In this document: positions 9,053 through 20,300 of the stretch, piece after piece | How positions within the stretch are numbered: the stretch's first letter is position 1 | How the letters are laid out: each line of letters begins with the position of its first letter | Source of the DNA: Brumimicrobium aurantiacum | Lineage (GTDB): Bacteria; Bacteroidota; Bacteroidia; Flavobacteriales_D; Crocinitomicaceae | Direction: 5' to 3' | Assembly (NCBI RefSeq): GCF_003402975.1 | Contig: NZ_QURB01000001.1 | Coordinates: forward strand, 496,001 to 560,000 | DNA: 64,000 nt | Notes under the pieces: model-generated | Seen by the model: only the letters and a program-made list of their open reading frames with translations | The model's database searches: none | Told to the model about the DNA's origin: nothing | Position numbers and translations under genes: made by a program

Positions 9053-10075
9053 CTAAAACAAGTCTCCTTGTTGTGAGCTCGGTGTTTTTCCTAAATGTTC
9101 ATAAGCCTTAGGTGTAACTTTTCTTCCACGTTGTGTTCTAACCAAAAATCCCTCTTGAATCAAAAATGGCTCGTAAACCTCTTCAATAGTACCTGCGTTT
9201 TCACCAACTGCAGTGGCAAGGGTTGTAATTCCAACTGGACCACCATTGAATTTCTCAATTAAAGCCGTAAGCAAACGATTATCCATCTCGTCTAATCCAT
9301 TTTGATCAACATTCAATGCCTTTAAAGCAATATTTGTAATGTCAATTTTAATGGTACCATCTCCTTTAATTTGAGCGAAATCTCTTACTCTTCGCAACAA
9401 AGCATTTGCAATACGTGGAGTTCCTCTACTTCTACTTGCTATTTCATAGGCTGCTTCATGAGAGATTGGTATATCTAGTAAATCTGCAGAACGATTAACT
9501 ATCGAAGTTAAGGTTTTGGCATTGTAATATTGTAATCGAGCATTGATACCGAAACGTGCTCTTAAAGGTGCTGTAAGTAATCCTGAACGCGTTGTTGCGC
9601 CAATTAAAGTAAAAGGATTAAGTGCAATTTGTACTGTACGCGCATTTGGACCAGAATCAATCATGATATCGATGACAAAATCCTCCATCGCTGAATAAAG
9701 ATACTCTTCAATAACTGGAGATAATCTATGGATTTCATCAATAAAAAGTACATCTCCTTCATCAAGATTGGTGAGTAAACCTGCTAAATCTCCTGGCTTG
9801 TCCAAAACAGGTCCAGAGGTAACCTTAAAACCAACTCCCAATTCATTAGCAATAATATTAGAAAGTGTTGTTTTACCAAGTCCTGGAGGTCCATGCAACA
9901 AGACATGATCCAAAGGTTCATTTCTTTGTTTTGTGGCTTGAACAAAGATTTGAAGATTCTCTACGATTTTCTTTTGTCCAGTAAAATCATCTAAGGTTTT
10001 TGGACGTAGTACACGATCAAAATCTGAATCAGAGTTAACGCTTTCCATTTGATAGTCAAAATCTTCTTCCTCCAC
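9053..10075 (-). CDS. ruvB: Holliday junction branch migration helicase RuvB
   Basis: 340 residues, the usual length. RuvB is the hexameric AAA+ motor that drives branch migration of Holliday junctions with RuvA. Visible motifs are the N-terminal [11 protein letters not shown], Walker [11 protein letters not shown], Walker [10 protein letters not shown], sensor 1 region [18 protein letters not shown], and a C-terminal winged-helix segment with [17 protein letters not shown]. The gene stands alone between a terminator and the oxidase operon; ruvA and ruvC are not in the window. Confidence 0.97.
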   Translation of the reverse strand: MEEEDFDYQMESVNSDSDFDRVLRPKTLDDFTGQKKIVENLQIFVQATKQRNEPLDHVLLHGPPGLGKTTLSNIIANELGVGFKVTSGPVLDKPGDLAGLLTNLDEGDVLFIDEIHRLSPVIEEYLYSAMEDFVIDIMIDSGPNARTVQIALNPFTLIGATTRSGLLTAPLRARFGINARLQYYNAKTLTSIVNRSADLLDIPISHEAAYEIASRSRGTPRIANALLRRVRDFAQIKGDGTIKIDITNIALKALNVDQNGLDEMDNRLLTALIEKFNGGPVGITTLATAVGENAGTIEEVYEPFLIQEGFLVRTQRGRKVTPKAYEHLGKTPSSQQGDLF

Positions 10076-10149
10076 TTGTTATACTGTTATTAAATTGATG
10101 AATACGATTAATTGTACGTAAGTATATTTATACAATATTCAAATATAAG

Positions 10150-10180
10150 AAAAGCCCAGCACTAAATGTACTGGGCTTTA
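10150..10180 (-). terminator. Terminator of the act-cta operon
   Basis: Perfect 9-bp stem (10151-10159 AAAGCCCAG with 10171-10179 CTGGGCTTT), followed on the minus strand by TTTT, 20 bases after the ctaD stop. Confidence 0.85.
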
Positions 10181-10198
10181 TTAATTTTATTTAGAATA

Positions 10199-11998
10199 CT
10201 AGTGCTCTTCCTCACCTGGTTTTAAAGGTACAGTTTGAGGTATGAAGTCATCCTCTGCACCAGGCTTAGAGTAGTCATACGGCCAACGTTCTACAACAGG
10301 TAATTCACCTGGCCAGTTACCATGACCTGGCATTGCTGTTGGAGTTGTCCATTCTAATGTATTCGATTTCCATGGATTTAACGGAGCTTTAGGCCCTCTA
10401 AAAATACTGTAGAAGAAATTGAAGAAGAAGAACAATTGTCCGAATGCTCCAATAATTGCAAATACAGTTATAATGATATTTAAATCTAGAACCATTTCCC
10501 CAGCAGTTGGGTTAAATGTATCAAATACTGAATTATCATAGTATCTTCTTGGTGTTCCACCTAATCCAACGAAGTGCATTGGTAAGAATACCCCATAACC
10601 AGATACAATTGTTGTCCAGAAGTGAGCATAACCTAAACGGTTATTCATCATTCTACCATACATTTTCGGGAACCAGTGGTAAACACCAGCAAACATACCG
10701 AAGATTGCAGAAAGTCCCATTACTACGTGGAAGTGAGCAACAACAAAGTATGTATCATGAACTTGAATATCCAATGCTGAATCGGCCAAGATAATTCCTG
10801 TAACACCACCAGAGATAAATGTAGAAACAAGCCCTACTGCAAATAACATCGCCGGAGTGAAGATGATTGAACCTCTCCAAAGTGTTGTTAAGTAGTTAAA
10901 TACTTTTACAGCAGAAGGAATTGCAATCAATAGTGTTGTAAATACGAATACACTACCTAAGAATGGATCCATACCAGAAACGAACATGTGGTGAGCCCAT
11001 ACAATAAATGAAAGGAAACCAATAGCCAAAATAGAACCAATCATCGCACGGTAACCAAAGATTGGTTTTCTAGAATTCGTAGAAATAATTTCAGACGAAA
11101 TACCTAATGCAGGAAGAAGTACAATATATACCTCAGGGTGACCTAAGAACCAGAACAAGTGTTGGTATAAAATTGGTGAACCTCCAACATTATCTAACAT
11201 TTCACCACCAATAATGATTTCACTAAGGTAGAATGAAGTTCCCATTGTTCTATCCATGAACAATAAAAGTGCTGCTGATAATAAAACTGGGAAAGATAAT
11301 ACCCCAACAATAGCTGTAATTAAGAAAGCCCAAATTGTTAATGGCAATCTTGTCATCTTCATCCCTTTTGTTCTTAAGTTAATTACCGTTGAAATGTAAT
11401 TCAAAGAACCAATTAAAGAAGATGCAATGAAAATTGTTAAAGATAATAACCACAATGTCATTCCTAAACCTGAACCAGAAACTGCTTGTGGTAAAGCTGA
11501 TAAAGGAGGGTAAACCGTCCAACCTGACATTGCTGGTCCTGACTCAACGAAAAGAGAAATCAACATTATAATTGAAGAAACGTTGAATAACCAGTACGAC
11601 ATCATATTGATGAATCCAGAGGCCATATCACGTGCTCCAATTTGTAGCGGGATTAATACATTTGAGAAAGTACCACTTAATCCTCCTGTTAATACAAAGA
11701 AAACCATAATTGTACCGTGAATGGTAACTAAACCAAGATACATATCCTGATTTAATATTCCATCTGGTGCCCATCGTTCACCTAAAAACATATTTAGAAG
11801 GTCTGAAGATTCTCCAGGCCATGCTAATTGAATTCTAAAAAATATAGACAACATCATTCCCACAACTCCCATAAAAATAGCAGTTAGTAAAAATTGTTTA
11901 CCAATCATTTTATGGTCGTAGCTGAAGATATACTTTGATACAAAGCTCTCTTCGTGGTGATCATGTTCGTGAATTGCTTCTTGAGCTGCAGCTGCCAT
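10199..11998 (-). CDS. ctaD: Cytochrome c oxidase subunit I
   Basis: 599 residues and about 12 to 13 membrane segments. This is the catalytic haem-copper subunit that reduces oxygen and pumps protons in the inner membrane. Key features are TIHGTIMVFF near the low-spin haem site, GHPEVY (the CuB histidine linked to a tyrosine, with the A-type glutamate), WAHHMFVSGMD (CuB histidines), and VHDTYFVVAHFHVVMG (haem ligands). The N terminus carries a His/Glu-rich stretch (EAIHEHDHHEES). It is last in the eight-gene act-cta operon, after ctaC. Subunits III and IV are not encoded here and must lie elsewhere. Confidence 0.97.
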   Translation of the reverse strand: MAAAAQEAIHEHDHHEESFVSKYIFSYDHKMIGKQFLLTAIFMGVVGMMLSIFFRIQLAWPGESSDLLNMFLGERWAPDGILNQDMYLGLVTIHGTIMVFFVLTGGLSGTFSNVLIPLQIGARDMASGFINMMSYWLFNVSSIIMLISLFVESGPAMSGWTVYPPLSALPQAVSGSGLGMTLWLLSLTIFIASSLIGSLNYISTVINLRTKGMKMTRLPLTIWAFLITAIVGVLSFPVLLSAALLLFMDRTMGTSFYLSEIIIGGEMLDNVGGSPILYQHLFWFLGHPEVYIVLLPALGISSEIISTNSRKPIFGYRAMIGSILAIGFLSFIVWAHHMFVSGMDPFLGSVFVFTTLLIAIPSAVKVFNYLTTLWRGSIIFTPAMLFAVGLVSTFISGGVTGIILADSALDIQVHDTYFVVAHFHVVMGLSAIFGMFAGVYHWFPKMYGRMMNNRLGYAHFWTTIVSGYGVFLPMHFVGLGGTPRRYYDNSVFDTFNPTAGEMVLDLNIIITVFAIIGAFGQLFFFFNFFYSIFRGPKAPLNPWKSNTLEWTTPTAMPGHGNWPGELPVVERWPYDYSKPGAEDDFIPQTVPLKPGEEEH

Positions 11999-12030
11999 GT
12001 TTAAATATATTTATTTATTGATAATAATAA

Positions 12031-13275
12031 TTAGTTTTCTACTACTCTATTTGAGATTGACTGATAGTATTCAAGCATTTCTGCTTCATCATCTTCAACC
12101 CATGGAGTACCATCATAAGTAGATTTTGTTTTTTGCCAAGCTAAGTATTCTTCTGGTTCCAATACTTTCACAGACATCTTCATCTTGTAATGAGAACCTC
12201 CACAAATCTTGTTACATAAAAGAGCATATTCAAATTCTGGATCATCCAACTTTTCTTTCATTTCATCTGAAGAATAAATTGGTTGGAATTTGAAGTATGT
12301 TGTCATCCCAGGAACAGTGTTCATTTGAGCACGGAAATGTGGGAAATAAGCAGAGTGAATTACGTCTTTAGATCTAAAAGAGAAATTATACTTTTGACCT
12401 TTTAAAAGAACTAAACTATCTTCTAAAATAACATCATCATTCGCTAGTTCATCCAAAGAATCATTATACGTTATAGACATCGCCTCTAACATACGAGACA
12501 TTCTTTCCTTTCTACCTAGTTGATCTTCTAGATCACTTCTATCTTGAGCAGACATTATAATTGAACGGTCATTCAATTTTTCCTCCAACATTTTTACACC
12601 TTCTTGTCCTGGAGCTCCAACTTTCATAAGAGATAAAGAACGTTCGATGTTGTCCTTAGTCATAATTCCATAAGGATTCTCAGCTGTTGTAAGTTTATAA
12701 TCAAATTTACCTAATTCGTTGTTCATTCCAGAATAACGAGCTGTCCAAGCAAACTGATAGGCGAAAATTTCAATATCTTCAAATTCTGCTCCTGCTTTAG
12801 AAGTAGTTTCGTTCCATGTTCTAAGACCCAAAATAATAATGATAGAAAGTACAGCTGCAGGAATTACAGTCCATACCATCTCCAACTTATTATTATGAGC
12901 ATAGTAATATGCTTTTACTCCTTCTTTTCTTGAGTATTTCCAAGCAAAAACAAATAATAAGGTATTTGTTAATAGGAAAACTGAAATTACGATAAACCAG
13001 TTCACATTATATAACCAGTCGATTTCCTGACCATGAGCTGATGCAGCAGGTCCAAGGTGAACGTCACCAAACTTTACGATTAAGTATACGAATCCTGCAT
13101 ATAACGCTACCATGAAAACAAGCATCATATTTGCATTGAACTTGTTCTCAACTTTAGGAATATCTTCCTCCTTCAGTTTGTTTCTTTTTCTTGTTAGCTC
13201 ATTCACACGGATCAATTGCGCTATTGCAAGTACTCCTAGAATGATCACCAATATGATAATTAACTTACTATCCAT
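12031..13275 (-). CDS. ctaC: Cytochrome c oxidase subunit II with an internal insertion
   Basis: 414 residues, longer than most subunits II. One N-terminal hydrophobic segment (IIILVIILGVLAIAQLI) precedes the two canonical transmembrane helices, followed by the periplasmic cupredoxin domain. The CuA ligands are in CNKICGGSHYKM (C-x3-C-x3-H-x2-M), with VIHSAYFPHFRAQMNTVPG upstream. Between FAWTARYSG and the copper site lies an extra charged, probably helical stretch of about 90 residues (roughly 195-285, including MSAQDRSDLEDQLGRKERMS). There is no fused cytochrome c domain, so the donor is probably a haem of the neighbouring Act complex. Confidence 0.95.
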   Translation of the reverse strand: MDSKLIIILVIILGVLAIAQLIRVNELTRKRNKLKEEDIPKVENKFNANMMLVFMVALYAGFVYLIVKFGDVHLGPAASAHGQEIDWLYNVNWFIVISVFLLTNTLLFVFAWKYSRKEGVKAYYYAHNNKLEMVWTVIPAAVLSIIIILGLRTWNETTSKAGAEFEDIEIFAYQFAWTARYSGMNNELGKFDYKLTTAENPYGIMTKDNIERSLSLMKVGAPGQEGVKMLEEKLNDRSIIMSAQDRSDLEDQLGRKERMSRMLEAMSITYNDSLDELANDDVILEDSLVLLKGQKYNFSFRSKDVIHSAYFPHFRAQMNTVPGMTTYFKFQPIYSSDEMKEKLDDPEFEYALLCNKICGGSHYKMKMSVKVLEPEEYLAWQKTKSTYDGTPWVEDDEAEMLEYYQSISNRVVEN

Positions 13276-13309
13276 CTCTCTAAAATTAACTTATTCTAAA
13301 TTTAAAAAA

Positions 13310-14518
13310 TTATATCTCGTGATGTAAGGACTCGTCCAAGAATGGATGATTTTTACTTACTAGTGGAGATTTCGATAATTTAACCAATATTACTCTAACA
13401 AATAATCCTAAGAATAAAACTGCCATTCCGATTTCTAAGAAACCAATACTTGCAGTTGGCCCCATAGAACCACCCATAACCATAATCCATACATCTAACC
13501 AGTGTCCAGCTAAAATTACAAGCCCAACAAAAGTAAGTATTCCTGCATGTCTTTTGGCATCTCTTGACATTAAAATCAACATTGGGAATGCAAAATTAAT
13601 GATAAACATACCGAAGTAAAGTAATTTATAATGCTCAATTCTCATTAAGTAATAAGTTGTTTCTTCAGGAATGTTCGCATACCAAATCAACATGTACTGA
13701 GAGAACCATAAGTAAGCCCAAAGGAATGAAGTTGCGAAAACCCATTTTCCAATATCGTGGATGTGACTTTCATTAACTTTTGGTAAATAACCTAATTTCT
13801 TTAAGTACAATAGTAAAATGATGATGACTACCATTGCACTTGTCCAAGCACCTGCAAATACATACCATCCAAACAAAGTAGAGAACCAGTGAATATCAAT
13901 TGACATCAACCAATCCCAAGCACTTGTTGAACTAAATACAGCAAAAAATACAAGGAAAGTAGCTCCTTTACGGTAGTTTTTGAAGTGAATTTCTTCTGCT
14001 AATTCAGGACTATTATCTTGTTGGATAGATCTTTTCATAAACCCATTCCACATAATGTAGTAAATCGCTAAATAAGCAAGTGTTCTTACCCAGAAAAATG
14101 GTTTGTTCAAATACGCACCTTTTCCAGCAGATAAAGCATCATAATGTGAACCTCCTTCATTCATAACTTCTGGATCCATCCACATATAAATGTGCGCTCC
14201 GTTAGTAAAAGTTAATGATAAGAAAGTAACAATTAATAATCCAATTCCTAAAGGCAAGAAACCAGTAACAGCTTCTATAACTCTTTTAACGTAAGCATAC
14301 CAACCTGATTCAGTAGCATATTGTAATGCTAAGAAGAACATAGCACTAATGGCAATAGAAAAGAAGAAAAAACTATTTGACAATAGGTTTCCTAAGAACT
14401 TTTGACCAAGATGACCACTGCCTGAGGCAGCTATTATACCAATACCTGTAAATACGATTCCGACAATCATTAAGATTGTAGTCCATATTTTAGCTTTGTT
14501 TGAAACTTGATAATCCAT
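13310..14518 (-). CDS. actF: Alternative complex III subunit F (quinol:cytochrome c oxidoreductase membrane subunit)
   Basis: 402 residues with about ten hydrophobic segments. ActF is an integral membrane subunit of ACIII related to the NrfD-like ActC. Recognisable parts are WDWLMSIDIHWFSTLFGWYVFAG, SFLWAYLWFSQYMLIWYANIPEE and GHWLDVWIMVMGG. The position between actE and ctaC with 34-base gaps fits the standard Bacteroidota order. It contributes to the quinol oxidation module and has no cofactor-binding cysteines of its own. Confidence 0.92.
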   Translation of the reverse strand: MDYQVSNKAKIWTTILMIVGIVFTGIGIIAASGSGHLGQKFLGNLLSNSFFFFSIAISAMFFLALQYATESGWYAYVKRVIEAVTGFLPLGIGLLIVTFLSLTFTNGAHIYMWMDPEVMNEGGSHYDALSAGKGAYLNKPFFWVRTLAYLAIYYIMWNGFMKRSIQQDNSPELAEEIHFKNYRKGATFLVFFAVFSSTSAWDWLMSIDIHWFSTLFGWYVFAGAWTSAMVVIIILLLYLKKLGYLPKVNESHIHDIGKWVFATSFLWAYLWFSQYMLIWYANIPEETTYYLMRIEHYKLLYFGMFIINFAFPMLILMSRDAKRHAGILTFVGLVILAGHWLDVWIMVMGGSMGPTASIGFLEIGMAVLFLGLFVRVILVKLSKSPLVSKNHPFLDESLHHEI

Positions 14519-14552
14519 TTTATCTATTAATTTTCTATATTATAAATAACTA

Positions 14553-15308
14553 TTATTGTACAGTATCTTCAACAACTACTGTTGTATCAGTTTCTACTTT
14601 TTGAGGAGTTGCAGCACCATAATCTTCAAAACGTAATTTGTTGATATAATGAACTACTGTCCAGATTTCTTTTTTATTCAACAATGGTGCATGCGCTCCC
14701 ATCATTCCTTTACCATAGTAAATTGAATAGAAAAGCTGACCATCAGGTAAGTCTTTCAAGTTTGAATAATCAGGTACACCTGCATAAGCACCACTTTGTA
14801 CCATTGAACCTTTTCCATCACCGTCTTCACCATGACAGTGCGCACAATTGATTTCGTAAAGTTCTTTACCATCACTGAAAATAGATTTTTGATTATCTTC
14901 AGTTAATTGGATTGGGTTTTTATCTGCAGCTGCTGCATTATATTCAGCATCACCTTCTTCTGTTGTTAATCTCCAACCGTCCTTTTCTTGTAAACCATGA
15001 GTTACAGCAGCAAAACTACTTGCTTTTCTGTGGTATGGTAAATACATTTCTAAATCTTCCACTTTACCTTGGTAAGGGATAGTCGCCAATGGAGGATGTT
15101 TAGCAGATTGTTTCATTACTGCTTCAGGATTAACTTCTTCCTTCACCCAACCATAATCTACATATGTCTCCACCGCTGGAGAACGATACATATCTGGCAT
15201 CCATTCTAAACCTGGAGAATCTTTATCAGAAACACAAGAAAAAAGCGTTCCGATTCCAAAGGTAAGGGCAAGTGCCTTAGTTGATATTGCCTTAAAATTC
15301 TTTTTCAT
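14553..15308 (-). CDS. actE: Alternative complex III subunit E, mono-haem cytochrome c lipoprotein
   Basis: 251 residues. The N terminus is a lipoprotein signal peptide ending in LFSCVSD, so the protein is membrane-anchored on the periplasmic side. A single CAHCHG haem c site sits at about residue 155, followed by GEDGDGKGSM and a methionine-containing segment (YYGKGMMGAH) that probably gives the sixth ligand. ActE is thought to pass electrons to the terminal oxidase. It is separated from actD by only three bases. Confidence 0.92.
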   Translation of the reverse strand: MKKNFKAISTKALALTFGIGTLFSCVSDKDSPGLEWMPDMYRSPAVETYVDYGWVKEEVNPEAVMKQSAKHPPLATIPYQGKVEDLEMYLPYHRKASSFAAVTHGLQEKDGWRLTTEEGDAEYNAAAADKNPIQLTEDNQKSIFSDGKELYEINCAHCHGEDGDGKGSMVQSGAYAGVPDYSNLKDLPDGQLFYSIYYGKGMMGAHAPLLNKKEIWTVVHYINKLRFEDYGAATPQKVETDTTVVVEDTVQ

Positions 15309-15311
15309 GAC

Positions 15312-15851
15312 TTATTTAATGTGTTTTTGATCTAATTCTACAATTCCAGTTTCCATCAACATTGCTTCCAGTTCTTTTTCTGAAAATTTGCTGTTTTCAC
15401 TTAATCTTAATTCCATTACAAAACGATCATCCGTTGTACGTGGATCTGGATTTTCAGCTGGCATTCCAGGAATCGTTTTATTCGCTAATAAATAAGTAAT
15501 CGACATAAGGTGAGCAGCAAATAAAACTGTTAGCTCAAATCCGATTGGAACAAACGCTAGCATATTCTCTAAGAAAGAGAAGTTAGGCTTACCTCCAATA
15601 TTCATTGGCCAATCAGTAATCATGATATAACGCACACCGATTAAAGCTAATGCCAATCCAGTAAGTCCGTATAAGAAAGCCATAATTCCTAAGCGCGTTT
15701 CTTTCAGTCCAATTATTGGGTCAAGTCCATGAATTGGAAATGGTGAGAAAACATCTGTTACTTTAACTCCTTTTGCAACTAACTTCTTTGCGCCATCTTT
15801 AAGCACATCATCGTCGTTATACATTGCATAAAAAACTACGTTTGATCCCAT
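15312..15851 (-). CDS. actD: Alternative complex III subunit D (DUF3341)
   Basis: 179 residues with two transmembrane helices (LGIMAFLYGLTGLALALIGV and FVPIGFELTVLFAAHLMSIT) forming the hairpin seen in ActD. The N-terminal soluble part includes KVTDVFSPFPIHGLD, typical of DUF3341. It is a structural subunit without cofactors. The gene lies 3 bases after actC and 3 before actE, so translational coupling is likely. Confidence 0.92.
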   Translation of the reverse strand: MGSNVVFYAMYNDDDVLKDGAKKLVAKGVKVTDVFSPFPIHGLDPIIGLKETRLGIMAFLYGLTGLALALIGVRYIMITDWPMNIGGKPNFSFLENMLAFVPIGFELTVLFAAHLMSITYLLANKTIPGMPAENPDPRTTDDRFVMELRLSENSKFSEKELEAMLMETGIVELDQKHIK

Positions 15852-15854
15852 GAC

Positions 15855-17339
15855 TTATTTATTATCGTTATTTAATTCAACATCTGATCCATCTGAGTCT
15901 GAATTGTTAGATGGCTTCATTTTAACATCAGCTAAATGTTGTTCTTCAATTGAGAATGCAGGTGTTTTAGCATCTCCATCTTTGAACGACTGTCCTGATG
16001 ATTTCAAAATAGTTTTCACCTCATTCAATGCAAGAACTGGGAAGTATCTTGTAAACAATAAGAAGAATACAAAGAACAATCCGATTGTACCAACAAACAC
16101 ACCGATATCAATGTGAGATGGATAGAACATACTCCAAGAAGATGGTAAGTAATCTCTGTGAAGTGTAGTTCCGATAATTACGAAACGCTCAAACCACATC
16201 CCGATATTTACAACAATCGCAATTAAGAATGTAAATGTTAAACTCGTTCTTAATTTTTTGAACCACATCAACTGTGGAGAAACAACGTTACAAGTCATCA
16301 TTGACCAATATGCCCACCAGTAAGGACCAGTTGCTCTGTTAATGAATGCGTATGCTTCATATTCAACACCTGAATACCATGATACGAATAACTCTGTTAA
16401 GTATGCAACACCTACAATAGATCCTGTTGCCATAATAACGATGTTCATATATTCAATATGCTTAGTGTGAATGTATGCTTCTAAGTTGTATGCTTTTCTC
16501 ATCACAAGCATTAATGTTTGTACCATCGCAAAACCTGAGAATACCGCACCTGCCACGAAATATGGTGGGAAGATAGTGGTATGCCAACCTGGTATTACAG
16601 AAGTGGCAAAGTCAAATGATACAATAGAGTGTACAGAGAATACAAGTGGAGTAGCCAAACCTGCAAGTACTAATGAAACCATTTCGAAACGACTCCATTG
16701 TTTTGCTCTACCTGACCAACCAAAAGATAATAAGGAATATATCTTTTTAGCGACTGGCTTTTTAGCACGATCTCTAATTGTTGCGAAATCAGGAATCAAA
16801 CCAATATACCAGAATACTAATGAAACTGAAAGGTAAGTTGAGATCGCAAATACATCCCAAAGAAGTGGTGAATTAAAGTTTGGCCATAATGAACCAAATT
16901 GATTTGGTAATGGCATTACCCAGTAAGCTACCCAAATACGTCCCATGTGAATTAACGGGAACATACCTGCCATGAATACTGCGAAAATTGTCATCGCCTC
17001 AGCAGAACGGTTAATGGCCATTCTCCATTTCTGACGGAATAATAAAAGTACTGCAGAAATCAATGTTCCTGCGTGACCAATACCAACCCACCAAACGAAG
17101 TTAGTAATATCCCATGCCCAGTTGATGGTTTTGTTCAATCCCCAAGTACCAATACCTGTACCTAATAGATAAAGGATACATCCTACACCATACAAACCAA
17201 TAATGGCAGCGATAGCGAAAAGAACGTACCATGTTTTCGGTGCTTTTCCTTCGATTGGTTTACAAACATCTTCAGTTACTTCATGAAAGGTTTTGTGACC
17301 AATCACCAAAGGTTCTCTAATTGTTGCTTCCTTATGCAT
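15855..17339 (-). CDS. actC: Alternative complex III subunit C (NrfD/PsrC-like quinol-binding subunit)
   Basis: 494 residues with about ten membrane segments. ActC is the NrfD-like subunit believed to hold the menaquinol site next to the iron-sulfur clusters of ActB. Typical segments are NFVWWVGIGHAGTLISAVLLLF, GRIWVAYWVMPLPNQ, HSIVSFDFATSVIPGWHTTIFPPYF and WWAYWSMMTCNVVSPQ. The hydrophilic C-terminal tail ends in a Ser/Asp/Asn-rich stretch (SNNSDSDGSDVELNNDN). Confidence 0.95.
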   Translation of the reverse strand: MHKEATIREPLVIGHKTFHEVTEDVCKPIEGKAPKTWYVLFAIAAIIGLYGVGCILYLLGTGIGTWGLNKTINWAWDITNFVWWVGIGHAGTLISAVLLLFRQKWRMAINRSAEAMTIFAVFMAGMFPLIHMGRIWVAYWVMPLPNQFGSLWPNFNSPLLWDVFAISTYLSVSLVFWYIGLIPDFATIRDRAKKPVAKKIYSLLSFGWSGRAKQWSRFEMVSLVLAGLATPLVFSVHSIVSFDFATSVIPGWHTTIFPPYFVAGAVFSGFAMVQTLMLVMRKAYNLEAYIHTKHIEYMNIVIMATGSIVGVAYLTELFVSWYSGVEYEAYAFINRATGPYWWAYWSMMTCNVVSPQLMWFKKLRTSLTFTFLIAIVVNIGMWFERFVIIGTTLHRDYLPSSWSMFYPSHIDIGVFVGTIGLFFVFFLLFTRYFPVLALNEVKTILKSSGQSFKDGDAKTPAFSIEEQHLADVKMKPSNNSDSDGSDVELNNDNK

Positions 17340-17375
17340 TACAATATATTTATTGTTTTAATACTAATAATTCAA

Positions 17376-20300
17376 TTAATGACTTGCTTCTTCGTGTTCA
17401 GCATGACCGTGACTACCTGAATGTTCGTTGGCCAATTGAATATCTGAAAGAAGTTCATTCTCCTCGTTACGTACTTTAACTTTATACCACATGTTTGGTT
17501 TTAAACCAATTTCTTCAAGGGCTTGGTAAGAACGTTTATGATCAGCTGATTTTCTAATCTTAGAGTTTGGATCATTCCAGTCCCCAACGATAATTGCATT
17601 GGCTGGACATGCATCACCACACGCTGTAGTTACATCTCCATCTTGTACTGGACGTTGATCTTTCTTCGCGTTTAGTTTTCCTTCTTGAATTCGTTGAACA
17701 CAGAAAGAACATTTCTCCATAACACCACGCGTTCTTACAGTAACATCTGGATTTAATACCATACGTCCTAAGTCGTCTTGTGCTGGGTTAACTTCACCAA
17801 ACTTCTTATAAGATGGATAATTAAACCAGTTAAATCTTCTTACTTTATAAGGACAGTTGTTCGCACAGTAACGTGTACCGATACAACGGTTATATGTCAT
17901 TTGGTTTAATCCTTCGTTTGAGTGCGTTGTCGCAGAAACTGGACATACTGTTTCACAAGGTGCGTGATTACAGTGGTGACACATCATTGGTTGGTGAACA
18001 ACTTTTGGATTCATTGAAGCAATCTCTGCATCGCTATAATCAAAGTCATCTTTGTCTTTACGTTGACCAACCGTAGCTTCTTCATCAGAAGAATAGTAAC
18101 GGTCAATTCTCAACCAGTGCATTTCACGACCTCTTCTTACTTCGTCTTTACCAACAACTGGTACGTTGTTTTCAGACTGACAAGCAACTAGACAAGAACC
18201 ACAACCGAAACAAGCGTTAAGGTCAATAGTCATTCCCCAACGGTGACCTACATTCTCTACTGGATGTGCATCCCATAAATCGAATTCAGCGATTGGTGCC
18301 TCAACGTGGTGACCATGCTCATCGATTTTTTGTAATGTCCAATCAGGATTATAAGCTTCCTTAGAATGGTTTTTGTAAATATCTAGTGTTGTTTCTCTAA
18401 CAATAGAATTTCTCGCCATCACAGTTCTGTGAATTTGAGTTGTTGCTATAGGGTAATTTGTATTTTTATTTTCGATTGATGCAACTGCAGTATACTCCAT
18501 CGTATCATTTGCAGTTTGAATCATTCTAAATGCGTTTTTACCAATTGGTTTAGGGTTTCCATTTTCATCAGTGTATAACCCACCGTATTCTTTTGTTTGG
18601 AATGCAGCTTTACCAATGTTTGCTCCACCTTCACCACGACCATATCCTAATGCTACACCAACAGTTCCAGGAGCTTGTCCAGGAGATGGGTAAACAGGGA
18701 GTTCGTAAGTTACATTACCAACAGTAATTGAAGCTAATGTACAACCGTTTTCTTGATCAATTATCGTATTGTAACCTTTATCCCTCATAATAGAAGGATT
18801 CATTGTAATATAATTATCCCAAGTAACTTTTGTAATTGGATCTGGCGTTTCTTGTAACCATGGATTTGCAGCTTGTTGACCTAATCCAATTGCAGCTTTT
18901 TGATAGAATACTACTTCTAATTCACCTGCTTTAGGTAATTGTTTTGCCACAGTTGACAATGCACTTCCATTGAAACTTGGCTTGCTTGGTGCAGCCATTT
19001 TCTTAGAGTATACAGAATTGTGAATAGACGTATTCCAGAATGTCTCGAAATTAGAACTGTCTCCTAATCCGTTATTCTTCCAATTCTCTTTAATAAAGTT
19101 AAAGAAAACTTTACTGTCTTTTCCTTCACGTTCTGCTTTTTCAGACCAAACAAGGAAAGATTCTTGTGCACTTACAGTATCGTACAATGGACGAATTGTT
19201 GGTTGTGCAATAGAAAATTCATTTGCTTTTGGTGAGAAGTCATTCCATGACTCTAATGCGTGATGATCTGGAACAACAAACTTACATACAGAAGCTGTTT
19301 CGTCCATTACGCTAGATAATGATACTGACAAGTTTATTTTCTTTAATGCTTCTGCGAATTCAGCACCGTTTGGAGCAGAATATACAGGGTTAACACCGTA
19401 GAAGAATACTGCATCTGGTCCTTTGTTTGATAGTACATCAGCAACAAGCTTCATCATTTTATCATCTTCAGATGCAAACATCTGAACTGGGTTATTCAAG
19501 TTAACTGTTGAAGAATAAGCATCAATTAAATGATTTACTTTATTAACCAAAACTTGAATAGCAACGTTATTTGATCCAGAAACAACTAAACCGTTTCCTT
19601 TCTTTAAATCCTTTGCAATTTTCTTTACATTCTCAGCTCCAACAGTTGATGGAATAGCGCTTGAAACACCATTTGTGCTTCCTCCTAATTCCTTAACCAA
19701 TGCAGCAAGTAATCCTGCTTCCTCTGATGGCTTGATCATCAAACGCACATCTGCGTTAGAACCAGTGATAGACATATTAGACTCAATCTGGTAGTGCTTG
19801 TTCATCCACTCACCATCAGGGTTACGTCTTTGTCCGTATTGTCCAGAGTACTGAGTTGACAACAACCAAGTTGACAAGAAGTCAGCTCCGAAACTTACAA
19901 TTGTTTTTGCTTTTGAAAAATCATAATCAGGAATAACTGCCTTACCGAAAGAAAGTTCATTCGCTTTTCTGATTCCAGCATACGAAACAGCATCATATTG
20001 GATATGTTCGAATTTCGCACCTGTTGGAGTTCCTCCAGCTACTGCTGCAGCAACATTATTATCATCTCCATTGAAGACATCTTTTACTTTGTCAACAACT
20101 TTATCAATCACACCATCCTCTTCAGTTGAAACAACTGGAGCTGCTTTAGGCGCTACACGACCAGTAATCGATCTTTCAAATTCTTCAATTACTTTATAAG
20201 ATGAAGGAGAAGCTAAAGTATTGGATACAAGTGTTACTTTTCCTCCTTTACTTTTAATCTTATTGATTTCAGCAATGATTTCACTATCTGCATCTAGAGT

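Noticed and set aside
16471-16836. 121-residue plus-strand frame inside actC
   Set aside because: It is antisense to a well conserved membrane protein gene, with no start signals.
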